Assembly: GCF_019904295.1 (NCBI RefSeq)
Contig: NZ_CP065359.1
Span: 186,001 to 250,000 of the forward strand
DNA: 64,000 bases
DNA from: Ruegeria sp. SCSIO 43209
Lineage (GTDB): Bacteria > Pseudomonadota > Alphaproteobacteria > Rhodobacterales > Rhodobacteraceae
Direction of reading: 5' to 3'
The position numbers and the translations under genes are program-made. The notes under the pieces were generated by a model. That model saw only the letters and a list, made by a program, of their open reading frames with translations. It had not been told where the DNA came from and made no database searches. Positions 15,336-23,884 of this stretch are shown here, piece by piece. How positions within the stretch are numbered: position 1 is the stretch's first letter; every line of letters begins with the position of its first letter.

Positions 15336-16346
15336 TCAGCGTTCCTTTACATATGGTTCGCCGCCTGCGCGTGGCGGTATGGCCTTGCCGACGAACCCGG
15401 CAAGAATCACCACGGTCAGGATATAGGGCAGGGCGTCCATGACCTGCACCGGGATCACGACCCCGCCCAAATCGATGTTCTGGAACCGCAAGGCAATGGC
15501 CTGCAACAGCCCGAACAAGAGGCATGCCCACATCGCGTGCCACGGACGCCATTTTGCAAAGATCAGAGCAGCCAGTGCGATAAATCCGCGCCCAGCGGTC
15601 ATCTCTTTCACAAAGCCTGCTTGCAGCGCGGTGGCCAGGTAGGCACCTGCGATGCCGCAAAGTACGCCGCAAATCGCAACCGCTGCGTAGCGGAGACCTA
15701 CAACCGAAACTCCAGCAGTATCCACCGCCGCAGGATTCTCTCCGACCGCGCGCAGACGCAGCCCGAACCGGGTGCGGAATAGAATCCACCAAGTCAGTGG
15801 CACCATAAGGAAAGCCACATACACCAGAATGGAATGGCCAGACAGAAGCTCGGAATAGGCCATATGCAGGGGATTGGTTTCAGACATTAGCTCGGAAACC
15901 GGACGGCCTGTCAGTTCGGCGTCAGCCGGACCGATCGCATAAGGGAATTCTGCAGATTCAAACCGCCCTTCACCGAACAATGATGGCGTACGACCACCCT
16001 GCTTGAACCAGCTTTGGGCGACAAGAACGGTCATACCTGAAGCGAGAAAGTTGATCGCAACCCCCGAGATAAGCTGATTGCCCCGGAACGTGATCGACGC
16101 AAACCCGTGTAGCGCCGAAAGGACCAGAGATGCCGCGATCCCGGCCAGCAATCCCAGCCACACCGAACCGGTTACGGCGGCGACGGCAGCCGAGAAGAAT
16201 GCTGACATCAGCATCTTGCCTTCAAGGCCGATGTCGAAGATGCCCGCGCGCTCGGAGTATAGTCCGGCCAGGCAGGCAAGCAGCAAAGGCGTAGCCAGTC
16301 GGATGGTCGAATCCAGAACCTGGATGAGTGTCAGGAAGAAATCCAT
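15336..16346 (-). CDS. nucleoside-type ABC transporter permease 2 (NupQ/YufQ-like)
   Basis: 336-residue inner-membrane permease of the BPD_transp_2 family with about 9-10 hydrophobic helices. The EAA-like block AERAGIFDIGLEGKMLMSAFFSA near residue 30 and GENPAAVDTAGVSV in the second half are typical of permeases for nucleosides or simple sugars that work with BMP-type binding proteins. Last gene of the four-gene operon; its start codon shares a base with the stop of the preceding permease gene. Confidence 0.92.
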   Translation of the reverse strand: MDFFLTLIQVLDSTIRLATPLLLACLAGLYSERAGIFDIGLEGKMLMSAFFSAAVAAVTGSVWLGLLAGIAASLVLSALHGFASITFRGNQLISGVAINFLASGMTVLVAQSWFKQGGRTPSLFGEGRFESAEFPYAIGPADAELTGRPVSELMSETNPLHMAYSELLSGHSILVYVAFLMVPLTWWILFRTRFGLRLRAVGENPAAVDTAGVSVVGLRYAAVAICGVLCGIAGAYLATALQAGFVKEMTAGRGFIALAALIFAKWRPWHAMWACLLFGLLQAIALRFQNIDLGGVVIPVQVMDALPYILTVVILAGFVGKAIPPRAGGEPYVKER

Positions 16347-17440
16347 CAGGCCGACCCCTTCCGAAGCGCCATGAACAGCTTTTCAAGCGGCATGCGCACC
16401 ATGTTGTCCAGTGCTCCGGTAAACAGAATGACCAGCGCTTGGATGACCACGATCAGTTCGCGCGGAATCGATGTCCAAAGCGCCAGTTCGGCCCCGCCCT
16501 GATACAAAAAACCAAACAGAATAGCGGCTAGAAATACCCCGAATGGATGCGACCGACCCATCAGTGCCACGGCAATTCCAATGAAACCCGCGCCTTCGGT
16601 TGCGTTCAGCACCAACCGCTCGGCTTCGCCCATCACGTTGTTGACTGCCATCAGGCCCGCCAGAGCGCCCGAGATCAGCATGGCAATAATCGTGATGCGT
16701 ACAGGCGAGATACCGGCGTAGACGGCACCGGTTTCCGAATGGCCGTAGGCGCGGATTTCATAGCCCAACCGAGTTCGCCAGATCAGCGCCCAGACAACAA
16801 AACACGCAAGGATTGCGACGAAGAACGAGATGTTGGCAGGCGCACCTCGGAAAACGATGTTTTCGGCGCTCGAGAACATCGACTGGAAAGTCGGGAGATG
16901 CACTGCCTCGGGGAAACGAGCCGTTGCTGGATCTTGCGACCCTTGCGGGCGCATGACGTTGACCAGCATGTAATTCAGGAAAGCGGCAGCGATGAAATTG
17001 AACATGATCGTGGTGATCACGATATGGCTGCCCCGCTTCGCCTGCAGATAGGCCGGGATCGCGGCCCAGGCTGCACCGAAGATCATCGAAGCAGCACAGG
17101 CGGCCAGCAAAGCTATTGTCCAATGCGGCCAAGGAACCGATAGGCAGACGATGGCAACGCCCAGTCCGCCCAGCATGGCCTGACCCTCGCCGCCGATGTT
17201 GAACAAGCGCGCGTGAAAGGCAACTGCAACCGCGAGCCCGGTGAAGATGAAGTTCGTTGCGTAATAAAGTGTATAGCCCCAGCCGTAGGTTGACCCTAGG
17301 GCCCCAGTGACCATCAGATTTACCGCCTCAAGCGGATCTTCCCCGATGGCCAGGATCACGATTGCCGAAAGGATTGTGGCTAGAAGCAGACTGATTAGCG
17401 GGATCAGTACCACATCGGCCCATTTGGGCATTTTTTCCAT
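16346..17440 (-). CDS. nucleoside-type ABC transporter permease 1 (NupP/YufP-like)
   Basis: 364-residue permease, same family as its downstream partner and forming the heterodimeric membrane channel with it. Landmarks: ARLFNIGGEGQAMLGGLGVA and GHSETGAVYAGISPVRI. Begins 3 nt after the ATPase stop. About 10 predicted membrane segments. Confidence 0.92.
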   Translation of the reverse strand: MEKMPKWADVVLIPLISLLLATILSAIVILAIGEDPLEAVNLMVTGALGSTYGWGYTLYYATNFIFTGLAVAVAFHARLFNIGGEGQAMLGGLGVAIVCLSVPWPHWTIALLAACAASMIFGAAWAAIPAYLQAKRGSHIVITTIMFNFIAAAFLNYMLVNVMRPQGSQDPATARFPEAVHLPTFQSMFSSAENIVFRGAPANISFFVAILACFVVWALIWRTRLGYEIRAYGHSETGAVYAGISPVRITIIAMLISGALAGLMAVNNVMGEAERLVLNATEGAGFIGIAVALMGRSHPFGVFLAAILFGFLYQGGAELALWTSIPRELIVVIQALVILFTGALDNMVRMPLEKLFMALRKGSA

Positions 17441-17443
17441 GGT

Positions 17444-18973
17444 TCAGGCGGCCTCTCCTGCAACACCGGCCATCAGCAGGCCTAGTTCTTTTTCATCCGT
17501 CTCGGCGGGCAGACGCTCGCCCATGATATGTCCGTCAAACATGACCGCGATCCGGTCCGAGAGTGAGAAGATCTCTTCCAGCTCGACCGAGACCAGCAAG
17601 ATTGCTTTGCCCTGATCCCTCAAGGCGACGATCTGTTTGTGAATGAACTCGATGGCACCGATATCCACGCCGCGTGTGGGCTGACCCACCAGCAGCAGGT
17701 CGGGATTGCGTTCGATTTCTCGTGCAACGACGATTTTCTGTTGATTGCCGCCCGAGAAGCTTTTTGCCGTCAGCCAGCCATTGGGCGGGCGCACATCGAA
17801 CTTCTCGATCTTGGCTTCGGTGTCGGCACGCAGGGCAGCGTTGTCCATGAACAGCCCGCGTTTGTAAGCAGGGTCGCGGTGGTAGCCGAACGCCACGTTC
17901 TCCCACGCGTGAAAATCCATGATCAGGCCTTCGCGCTGCCGATCCTCGGGGACATGAGCGATATGTCGGGCGCGCCGCGCTTGCCCGTCCGATCCGGGGC
18001 CGTGCAACGCCAGAGGCTCGCCGTTCAGTTTGATCGAGCCTACCCCGGGTCGCATACCGCCCAAAACTTCAAGCAGCTCGGACTGCCCGTTGCCAGCAAC
18101 GCCCGCGATGCCAACGATCTCACCCGCACGAACGGTTAGGTCGATGCCTTTGACACGCTCGACACCGGCCGAATCGGTGACACTGAGGTTTTCGATTTCC
18201 AGAACCGGTTTGCCCGGCTGTGCAGGCACCTTATCAACCTGTAGCAAGACCTTGCGGCCAACCATCAATTCGGCCAGTGCCTGCGGATTGGTGTCAGCTG
18301 TTTTGACGGTGGCGGTCATCTCACCACGGCGCATAACCGAAACCGTATCAGTGTTCTCCATGATTTCGCGCAGCTTGTGCGTGATCACGATGATTGTTTT
18401 ACCCTCGGACCGCAGCCGGTCGAGAATGCGAAACAGCTGGTCCGCCTCGGCAGGGGTAAGAACGCCCGTGGGTTCGTCCAGAATCAGAATTTCGGCCTTG
18501 CGGTAGAGCGCCTTGAGAATCTCAACCCGCTGCTGCATGCCCACACCGATCTCATCGATGCGTTTGTCAGGGTCGACGAACAGTTCGTATTCTTCTTCTA
18601 GGTCTTTCAGCTCTTTCCGGGCTTTCGCCAGCGACGGAGCCAACAGCCCACCGTCTTCCGCACCCAGAACGATGTTTTCCAGAACGGTGAAATTCTCGAC
18701 CAGTTTGAAATGCTGAAACACCATCCCGATGCCCGAGGCGATCGCCGCCTGGCTGTCAGGGATGTCGGTCTTGGTACCGTTGATCCAGATTTCGCCTTTG
18801 TCGGCTTTGTAAAATCCGTAGAGGATGCTCATCAGCGTGGATTTGCCCGCTCCGTTTTCACCGATGATCCCGTGGATCGCTCCGCGGGCGACGCTGATGG
18901 AAATATCTTTATTAGCCTGAACCGGCCCAAAGGCTTTGGAAATCCCTTTGAGTTCAATGGCGGGGACGGTCAT
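17444..18973 (-). CDS. double-domain ABC transporter ATPase (NupO/YufO-like)
   Basis: 509 residues with two fused nucleotide-binding domains. Domain 1 has Walker A GENGAGKSTLMSILYGF, a degenerate signature region (IGVGMQQRVEILKALY) and Walker B ILILDEPTGVL. Domain 2 has the degenerate P-loop GVAGNGQSELLEV, signature FSGGNQQKIVVARE and a Walker B that reads LLLVGQPTRGVD: the catalytic Asp-Glu is replaced by Gly-Gln. One degenerate ATP site is the rule in this sugar/nucleoside importer subfamily. Energises the two permeases downstream. Confidence 0.93.
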   Translation of the reverse strand: MTVPAIELKGISKAFGPVQANKDISISVARGAIHGIIGENGAGKSTLMSILYGFYKADKGEIWINGTKTDIPDSQAAIASGIGMVFQHFKLVENFTVLENIVLGAEDGGLLAPSLAKARKELKDLEEEYELFVDPDKRIDEIGVGMQQRVEILKALYRKAEILILDEPTGVLTPAEADQLFRILDRLRSEGKTIIVITHKLREIMENTDTVSVMRRGEMTATVKTADTNPQALAELMVGRKVLLQVDKVPAQPGKPVLEIENLSVTDSAGVERVKGIDLTVRAGEIVGIAGVAGNGQSELLEVLGGMRPGVGSIKLNGEPLALHGPGSDGQARRARHIAHVPEDRQREGLIMDFHAWENVAFGYHRDPAYKRGLFMDNAALRADTEAKIEKFDVRPPNGWLTAKSFSGGNQQKIVVAREIERNPDLLLVGQPTRGVDIGAIEFIHKQIVALRDQGKAILLVSVELEEIFSLSDRIAVMFDGHIMGERLPAETDEKELGLLMAGVAGEAA

Positions 18974-18998
18974 ATCTTGTCCTTGGGTTGCCGAAAGG

Positions 18999-19045
18999 GC
19001 CGCATGCGGCAGAGTGGTGCAGGGCGGAGGCCATGGCCCCCGCCC
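18999..19045 (-). other. stem-loops between bmp and the ATPase gene
   Basis: An 11-bp GC stem (GGGCGGAGGCC with GGCCCCCGCCC, one wobble, 19022-19045) follows the binding-protein stop codon, with the palindrome GCCGCATGCGGC next to it (18999-19010). Such hairpins commonly stabilise the upstream mRNA end, so that the binding protein is made in excess over membrane components. No T-run, so not a clean terminator. Confidence 0.55.
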
Positions 19046-19054
19046 CCAGTTACA

Positions 19055-20053
19055 TCAGAACTGCAGTGCAGGGCAGCTGTCGTTCTCGTAGTAGCTGACA
19101 ACGCTTACGTTGCCATCGATGATGTCGCGACGGGCACTTTCAATGGCCGAGCTCATTTCTTCGCTCACCAGTTCCGCGTTGTTTTCATCCATCGCAACGC
19201 CAACGCCATCTTGTGCAAGACCCATGGTGTAAACACCGGTCTGGACGTCTTCGCCAGCTTTCATGGCGTCATATACAGCAACGTCCACACGCTTGAGCAT
19301 CGAGGTCAGGACCTTGCCCGGGTGCAGGTGGTTCTGGTTGCTATCGACACCGATTGACAGGATGCCTTCGTCGGCTGCGGTTTGCAGAACGCCAACACCG
19401 GTACCGCCCGCAGCGGCGTAAATCACGTCAGCACCCTGGCTGATCTGTGCTTTGGTCAACTCCGAGCCCTTCACCGGGTCGTTCCATGCTGCAGGGGTGG
19501 TGCCTGTCATATTAGCAACAACGTTGATGTCCGGGTTTACGGACTTCGCGCCTTGTGCATAACCACAACCAAAGTGACGGATCAGAGGGATATCCATACC
19601 ACCGATAAAGCCCACTGTGCCGGATTGGGACGCCATCGCCGCCATCATGCCGACCAGGTATGATCCTTCATGTTCGGCAAATCCGATCTGGCGAATGTTC
19701 GGGGCTTCCAGCCAGGTCACGTCGACCGCAACGAATTTGGTATCCGGATAGTCACCTGCCACTGCAGCCAATGGATCGGCCATGGCGAAGCCCATTGTGA
19801 TAATCGGGTTTGCGCCCGCTTCGGCAAAGCGGCGAAGCGCTTGTTCGCGCTGCGCTTCCGACTGAAGCTCGATCTCGCGATAGCTTTTGCCGGTCTGTTC
19901 CGCCCAACGCTGAGCGCCATTATGCGCGGCTTCGTTGAACGATTTGTCGAACTTGCCACCCAGATCAAAGATAAGGGCCGGTTCTGCCATAGCAGCACCT
20001 GCTGTTAGTGCAACCGCAGCGGCTGCGCCCATCAAGGATTTCATAAATGTCAT
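19055..20053 (-). CDS. BMP family ABC transporter substrate-binding protein
   Basis: 332-residue periplasmic binding protein with a Sec signal peptide (MTFMKSLMGAAAAVALTAGAAMAEP). The mature start LIFDLGGKFDKSFNEAAHNGA is the signature of the BmpA/PnrA/Med family, which binds purine nucleosides or related bases. No lipobox Cys is seen, consistent with a soluble periplasmic form in a Gram-negative. First gene of the operon with ATPase and permeases; preceded by a palindrome-rich promoter region. Purine nucleosides are the best-guess substrate, in line with deoD elsewhere in the window. Confidence 0.93.
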   Translation of the reverse strand: MTFMKSLMGAAAAVALTAGAAMAEPALIFDLGGKFDKSFNEAAHNGAQRWAEQTGKSYREIELQSEAQREQALRRFAEAGANPIITMGFAMADPLAAVAGDYPDTKFVAVDVTWLEAPNIRQIGFAEHEGSYLVGMMAAMASQSGTVGFIGGMDIPLIRHFGCGYAQGAKSVNPDINVVANMTGTTPAAWNDPVKGSELTKAQISQGADVIYAAAGGTGVGVLQTAADEGILSIGVDSNQNHLHPGKVLTSMLKRVDVAVYDAMKAGEDVQTGVYTMGLAQDGVGVAMDENNAELVSEEMSSAIESARRDIIDGNVSVVSYYENDSCPALQF

Positions 20054-20138
20054 TTGTTACTCCCGTTGGCTGTTATCGGTCCGGGGCTTAATCGCCCGGT
20101 ACCCACTCAGAGCGAGCATACCTGTTGTGATGGCGGGA

Positions 20139-20168
20139 ATTGAAGCTGTTTGCAACAGCTTCGGTCAA
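20139..20168 (-). promoter_or_regulatory. candidate bmp promoter with a palindrome filling its spacer
   Basis: On the minus strand a -35 TTGACC (20163-20168) is followed after 18 nt by TTCAAT (20139-20144). The whole spacer is a palindrome with 9-bp arms GAAGCTGTT and AACAGCTTC around TGC (20142-20162), a geometry typical of repressor occlusion. The start codon of bmp is 85 nt downstream. Confidence 0.5.
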
Positions 20169-20172
20169 CACA

Positions 20173-20194
20173 TTTTTGACCATATGGTCTAAAA
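20173..20194 (-). promoter_or_regulatory. operator-like palindrome upstream of bmp
   Basis: GACCATATGGTC is a perfect 12-bp palindrome (20178-20189), flanked by TTTT and AAAA that extend the symmetry to 22 bp with one mismatched pair. It lies just upstream of the candidate -35 and overlaps the rimI stop codon. The shape suggests a GntR- or MarR-type dimer site; regulator unknown and not encoded next to it. Confidence 0.5.
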
Positions 20195-20620
20195 AAGCGA
20201 ATATTTTTCGCTCAGGGGGCGTTCCATGACGATCGCATCGGCGTTTGGGCCACTTTTGCGATGATAATAGGCTGCGCGATTGCCGCATGGCGTGTATCCG
20301 CAGGTTTGGTACAGAGAGATCGCCGAATGGTTATCTGAGGCAACGTCCAGAAATGCACGGATTGCACCGAGTTCTCGTGCCTTGGCGTGCCAGTCTGCCA
20401 TGATGCGCCGCGCCAGCCCGCGTCTTTGATAGTCTGGACGTGTCGCGATCGTGAGCAGCTCGGCCTCTTCGCCGATCACTTGAATGAGAGCGAAAGACCG
20501 TTTGTCACCAACTACATGGGTAAAGCGATTGGCGATCAGATTGCTGAATTCTTCAGCGCTCCACGGGCGTGACTGTGTGAAGGCTGCGGCGTGGGTTTCT
20601 GCCATGTCCTGTGGTGTCAT
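20189..20620 (-). CDS. rimI: ribosomal-protein-alanine N-acetyltransferase, RimI-like GNAT
   Basis: 143-residue GNAT acetyltransferase. The acetyl-CoA pyrophosphate loop is RPDYQRRGLARRIM, followed by FLDVASDNHSAISLYQTCGY, the motif B region typical of RimI. It N-terminally acetylates ribosomal protein S18 in E. coli; substrate range elsewhere is broader. The start was placed at the ATG overlapping the tsaB stop (ATGA); the longer ORF reads back into tsaB. rimI behind tsaB is a common arrangement. Confidence 0.88.
   Translation of the reverse strand: MTPQDMAETHAAAFTQSRPWSAEEFSNLIANRFTHVVGDKRSFALIQVIGEEAELLTIATRPDYQRRGLARRIMADWHAKARELGAIRAFLDVASDNHSAISLYQTCGYTPCGNRAAYYHRKSGPNADAIVMERPLSEKYSLF
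20190..20212 (-). terminator. rimI terminator overlapping its last codons
   Basis: On the minus strand AGCGAA-AAATA-TTCGCT is followed by TTTTTT, the stem lying within the final codons of rimI and the T-run running into the stop codon. Short 6-bp stem but with a proper U-tract. Confidence 0.55.
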
Positions 20621-21207
20621 TCGTCCAAAAGCACCGGTGGTACATCGCTGGAGGGAGCCGCATCTGCAGGGCGGACATAAAGCGGAGCAGGTGGCGCTTG
20701 AACTGTCGTCCAACGACCAGCAGCCACCTGGGCGATCGCACGGGCCTGCTGTTCTGGGTCCTCGCAGAAATACAAGGGACCAATATCGTCAGCGGCATGA
20801 CGTAAGGTCAGGTAAGGCGCGCGCCCCTTAGGCTGCACATAAACCTGATCGCGCGGTGCAGCTATCGCCGGGAGATGCCCGTCGGGCGCAATTTCCGCAA
20901 CTGCATCAAACCCCGACACCCCAACCGCCGGCACACCAAGCCCAAGCGCCAACCCGCGCGCTGCGGATACCGAGATTCGGATGCCGGTGAAATTCCCGGG
21001 GCCGATTCCGACGGCGATCGCATCAAGGTGCCGCCATGTGCAATTGTTCCGGGTCAGGATTTCTTCAAGCAAGGGCATCAACCGTTCCGCCTGCCCACGA
21101 GTCATCGCCTCGGCGTGCGATGCGATAATCTTGCCCTCTCGCAGCAAAGCGGCCGCGCAATGCGCGGCCGATGTATCGAATGCTAAAATCGTCGGTTCAG
21201 ACGGCAA
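20617..21207 (-). CDS. tsaB: tRNA threonylcarbamoyladenosine biosynthesis protein TsaB
   Basis: Partner of TsaD in making t6A37 of ANN-decoding tRNAs. 196 residues, slightly short for TsaB. ASKHA-fold signature ILAFDTSAAHCAAALL at the N terminus, then GPGNFTGIRISVSAARGLAL, the conserved TsaB/TsaD interface helix. The start codon is TTG: no ATG is available, and a GAGG word lies about 9 nt upstream within the end of nfuA, which it overlaps by 11 nt. Operon nfuA-tsaB-rimI. Confidence 0.93.
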   Translation of the reverse strand: MPSEPTILAFDTSAAHCAAALLREGKIIASHAEAMTRGQAERLMPLLEEILTRNNCTWRHLDAIAVGIGPGNFTGIRISVSAARGLALGLGVPAVGVSGFDAVAEIAPDGHLPAIAAPRDQVYVQPKGRAPYLTLRHAADDIGPLYFCEDPEQQARAIAQVAAGRWTTVQAPPAPLYVRPADAAPSSDVPPVLLDE

Positions 21208-21760
21208 CAGGGCGAACCTCGGTCACTTCGGGGATATAGTGACGCAACAGGTTCTCGATCCCCATTTTCAGCGTTAGGGTCGAGGACGGACAGCCCGCGC
21301 AGGCTCCCTGCATGTGCAGATAAACAACGCCGCGGTCGAAGCCGTGGAAGGTGATGTCACCGCCGTCCTGAGCCACAGCAGGACGCACGCGGCTATCCAG
21401 CAGATCTTTGATCTGGTTGACAATCTCTGCATCTTCGCCGGTGTGTTCAGCGTGGCCCGAGGCGGTCTCTGCGCCTGCGCCCATAACCGGTTGGCCGGAC
21501 TGGTAATGCTCCATCACAGCGCCGAGAATTGCGGGCTTGATGTGATCCCACTGCACGTCATCAGATTTGGTTACCGTGACAAAATCGTTGCCGAAGAACA
21601 CGCCTGTTACGCCGTTTACACCGAATATGCGTTTGGCGAGCGGAGATTTTTCTGCAGCGTCGACGCTTGGAAAATCAGCGGTGCCTGCTTCCAGAACCGT
21701 CTGGCCGGGTAGGAATTTTAGTGTGGCCGGGTTGGGTGTGGATTCGGTTTGAATGAACAT
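21197..21760 (-). CDS. nfuA: NfuA-type Fe-S scaffold protein
   Basis: 187 residues. N-terminal Nfu_N domain (MFIQTESTPNPATLKFLPG) and C-terminal NifU-like domain with the cluster-binding pair in HMQGACAGCPSSTLTL. Transfers 4Fe-4S clusters to client enzymes. The start is at MFIQTE, which is the invariant N terminus of this family; an upstream in-frame ATG adds 8 residues only. First gene of the nfuA-tsaB-rimI run. Confidence 0.95.
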   Translation of the reverse strand: MFIQTESTPNPATLKFLPGQTVLEAGTADFPSVDAAEKSPLAKRIFGVNGVTGVFFGNDFVTVTKSDDVQWDHIKPAILGAVMEHYQSGQPVMGAGAETASGHAEHTGEDAEIVNQIKDLLDSRVRPAVAQDGGDITFHGFDRGVVYLHMQGACAGCPSSTLTLKMGIENLLRHYIPEVTEVRPVAV

Positions 21761-21829
21761 GGCGCGGCTCCGTCTAAGATGCACTTGATATGCGCGTCCG
21801 TGCGGGGGAAGTCAAGATTTGGAACCGTT

Positions 21830-22423
21830 CTAAATTGCGGCGGAGTAAGAAATCGCATCATCCAGACGATCATCACCCCAGAATAGCTCGTCCCCAATAA
21901 CGAAACTCGGCGCACCAAAGATGTGTTTAGCCTTGGCCTGAGTAACTTGCTCGAACAAGGCAGCCTTGATCGCGGGGTCGCTTATCCGATCCATCAGATC
22001 AGTCGAAACGCCAGATTTGGTAAGGCACTCAACCAGAACCGCCGGATTCGATATATCACGACCGGAACCAAACTGCGCAGAATAGACAGTGCGTACAAAG
22101 GCTGCCCGTTGATCAGCTGGTTCGATCGCCAGCGCTAGCCTTGCTGCTTTCAAGCTGTTTTGCGGAAATGGCTCAGGCCGCCGAAAAGGTAAATCGCGCG
22201 CGGCGCAAAGCCGTTCCATGTCTCGCCACATGTACCGACCTTTTGCCGGGTAGAGGTTGAACGGCGAGTTGTTCCATCCCTGTTCAGCAAAGATCGGCCC
22301 CAGAAGGAATGGGTGCCATTCTATGGCAACTCCATATTCCGAAGCCGCCTGCTGGATACGCATCGCGCTGAGATAAGAATAGGTCGATGCGAAGTCGAAC
22401 CAGAACTGCAGCTTCGCGGACAT
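21830..22423 (-). CDS. 2-hydroxychromene-2-carboxylate isomerase / DsbA-family kappa GST-like protein
   Basis: 197 residues with the DsbA/kappa-GST fold. N terminus LQFWFDFASTYSYLSAMRI: in HCCA isomerases the Ser at the end of the first strand activates glutathione, and the CxxC of true DsbA proteins is absent. C-terminal FGAPSFVIGDELFWGDDRLDD with the cis-Pro is typical. The isomerase name comes from naphthalene catabolism, but no such pathway is nearby, so a general glutathione-dependent isomerase or transferase role is more likely. Confidence 0.85.
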   Translation of the reverse strand: MSAKLQFWFDFASTYSYLSAMRIQQAASEYGVAIEWHPFLLGPIFAEQGWNNSPFNLYPAKGRYMWRDMERLCAARDLPFRRPEPFPQNSLKAARLALAIEPADQRAAFVRTVYSAQFGSGRDISNPAVLVECLTKSGVSTDLMDRISDPAIKAALFEQVTQAKAKHIFGAPSFVIGDELFWGDDRLDDAISYSAAI

Positions 22424-22432
22424 AAATTCACC

Positions 22433-22888
22433 TCAGGTGATGGCTTCCAGCTTCTCTTTGCTCAGATCGCCGGGCACGATAGTAATAGGAATGGGCAAAC
22501 TTCCAGAGTTCCGGGTCAGTTGTGTCACCAACGGTCCGGGGCCTTTTTTGTCAGTACCTGCACCCAGAACCAATACGCCGATCTCGGGATCGGATTGGAC
22601 ATGTTCAATGATTTCGGCCACCGGATCGCCTTCACGGATTGCCAATTCGGGCTCGACACCCTGTTTGTCGCGCATCCATTTGGCGAACACCTCGAAATGG
22701 GCGTGAATACGTTCACGCGCTTCTTCGCGCATCACCTCGGCAACACCGATCCAGTGGTTGAATTCGTCCGGTGGAATTACCGAAAGAACCGTAACCCCGC
22801 CGCCAGTATGTGCCGCACGCATAGCGGCAAAGCGCATGGCGTTCAGGCATTCACGGCTGTCGTCCAGAACGACTAGGAACTTGCGCAT
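22433..22888 (-). CDS. universal stress protein, UspA domain
   Basis: 151 residues, single Usp domain: MRKFLVVLDDSRECLNAMRFA at the start, VLVLGAGTDKKGPGPLV and the closing SLPIPITIVPGD. The glycine-rich nucleotide loop is partly present, so ATP binding is possible. Located 9 nt upstream of the isomerase gene in the same direction, probably cotranscribed. Confidence 0.9.
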   Translation of the reverse strand: MRKFLVVLDDSRECLNAMRFAAMRAAHTGGGVTVLSVIPPDEFNHWIGVAEVMREEARERIHAHFEVFAKWMRDKQGVEPELAIREGDPVAEIIEHVQSDPEIGVLVLGAGTDKKGPGPLVTQLTRNSGSLPIPITIVPGDLSKEKLEAIT

Positions 22889-22961
22889 GTTTGTCCTCGT
22901 TTGTTTTCGGGATCATGCCTCACAGGGTAAGCAGTGGCAACTGAAACAGAAAAGGAGCAGA

Positions 22962-23825
22962 TCAGCAATTGCTTGCAGCCCAATCCCAGTACATCTCGCG
23001 TGTGCGACGGGCGATTGGGCCCACCTGATACTGGGTGTCATCCAGCGCGGTGATTGGCGTCACTTTGCTCATGTTACCGCTCATGAACACTTCGTCCGCG
23101 TCGTGAAAGTCATCGAAAGTCAGCACGGTTTCATGCACGGTTACCCCGTCGGCGCGCAGGTTTTTAATATGCCGCGCGCGTGTAATCCCGGCCAAGAATG
23201 TCCCATTGGGGATTGGAGTAAAAACCTCACCATCGCGCGCCATGAAGATATTTGCGGTCGCAGTCTCGGCTACATGCCCCATCGCGTCGGCCACAAGGGC
23301 GTTCGAAAAGCCCTTGCTGCGTGCCTCCTGCAACATCCGGGCATTGTTCGGATACAGGCACCCTGCCTTTGCATTGACCACAGCGGATTCCAGGACAGGG
23401 CGGCGGAACCGAGTGGTTGTCAGCGTCGCCGAGGCGGTTTCGGGTGCCATTGGGATTTCTTCAAGACAGATGGCAAAGCCAGTGCTGTTTTCCTGAGGGA
23501 CGATGGCGGTGTGATCCCCGTCGATGCCCCAATACATGGGGCGAATGTAAACGGCGGTGTCAGGTGCGTAACTCTGTAACCCTTCGTGAACCAGATCGAC
23601 CATCTGTTCGGTTGTTACAGAAGGTGTCAGCATCAGCGCCTCGGCTGAACGGTTCACGCGGGCACAATGGGCATCCAGATCCGGGGTCATTCCATCAAAG
23701 TACCGGGCACCGTCAAACACCGATGAGCCCAGCCATGCGCCATGGTCAGCAGCGCGCATGATCGGTGCGTCCCCGTCATGCCATTGGCCGTTGAAATAGG
23801 TGCGGATGTTTTTGCCGACTGCCAT
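22962..23825 (-). CDS. branched-chain amino acid aminotransferase-like, PLP fold class IV
   Basis: 287 residues. The class IV signature is visible: SSVFDGARYFDG near the N terminus, the PLP-lysine segment VVNAKAGCLYPNNARMLQEA, and VAETATANIFM / NGTFLAGITRARHI in the C-terminal domain. It interconverts Val, Leu, Ile and their keto acids, or less likely acts on D-amino acids or aminodeoxychorismate, as the families are close. The start is at MAVGKNIRTYF, behind GGGAGGG; a longer ORF lacks a ribosome site. Near Lrp and leucine dehydrogenase, which supports a branched-chain role. Confidence 0.88.
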   Translation of the reverse strand: MAVGKNIRTYFNGQWHDGDAPIMRAADHGAWLGSSVFDGARYFDGMTPDLDAHCARVNRSAEALMLTPSVTTEQMVDLVHEGLQSYAPDTAVYIRPMYWGIDGDHTAIVPQENSTGFAICLEEIPMAPETASATLTTTRFRRPVLESAVVNAKAGCLYPNNARMLQEARSKGFSNALVADAMGHVAETATANIFMARDGEVFTPIPNGTFLAGITRARHIKNLRADGVTVHETVLTFDDFHDADEVFMSGNMSKVTPITALDDTQYQVGPIARRTREMYWDWAASNC

Positions 23826-23884
23826 TGCGCCCTCCCTCAAGCTTCGGGGAAACCTAGGTTGGGGCTGACGCAAGGTCCAGCAGA

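Noticed and set aside
15139..15792. 217-codon minus-strand frame between the permease and the TSUP gene
   Set aside because: Most of it is out of frame within the permease gene; no ribosome site or recognisable motif in the intergenic part.
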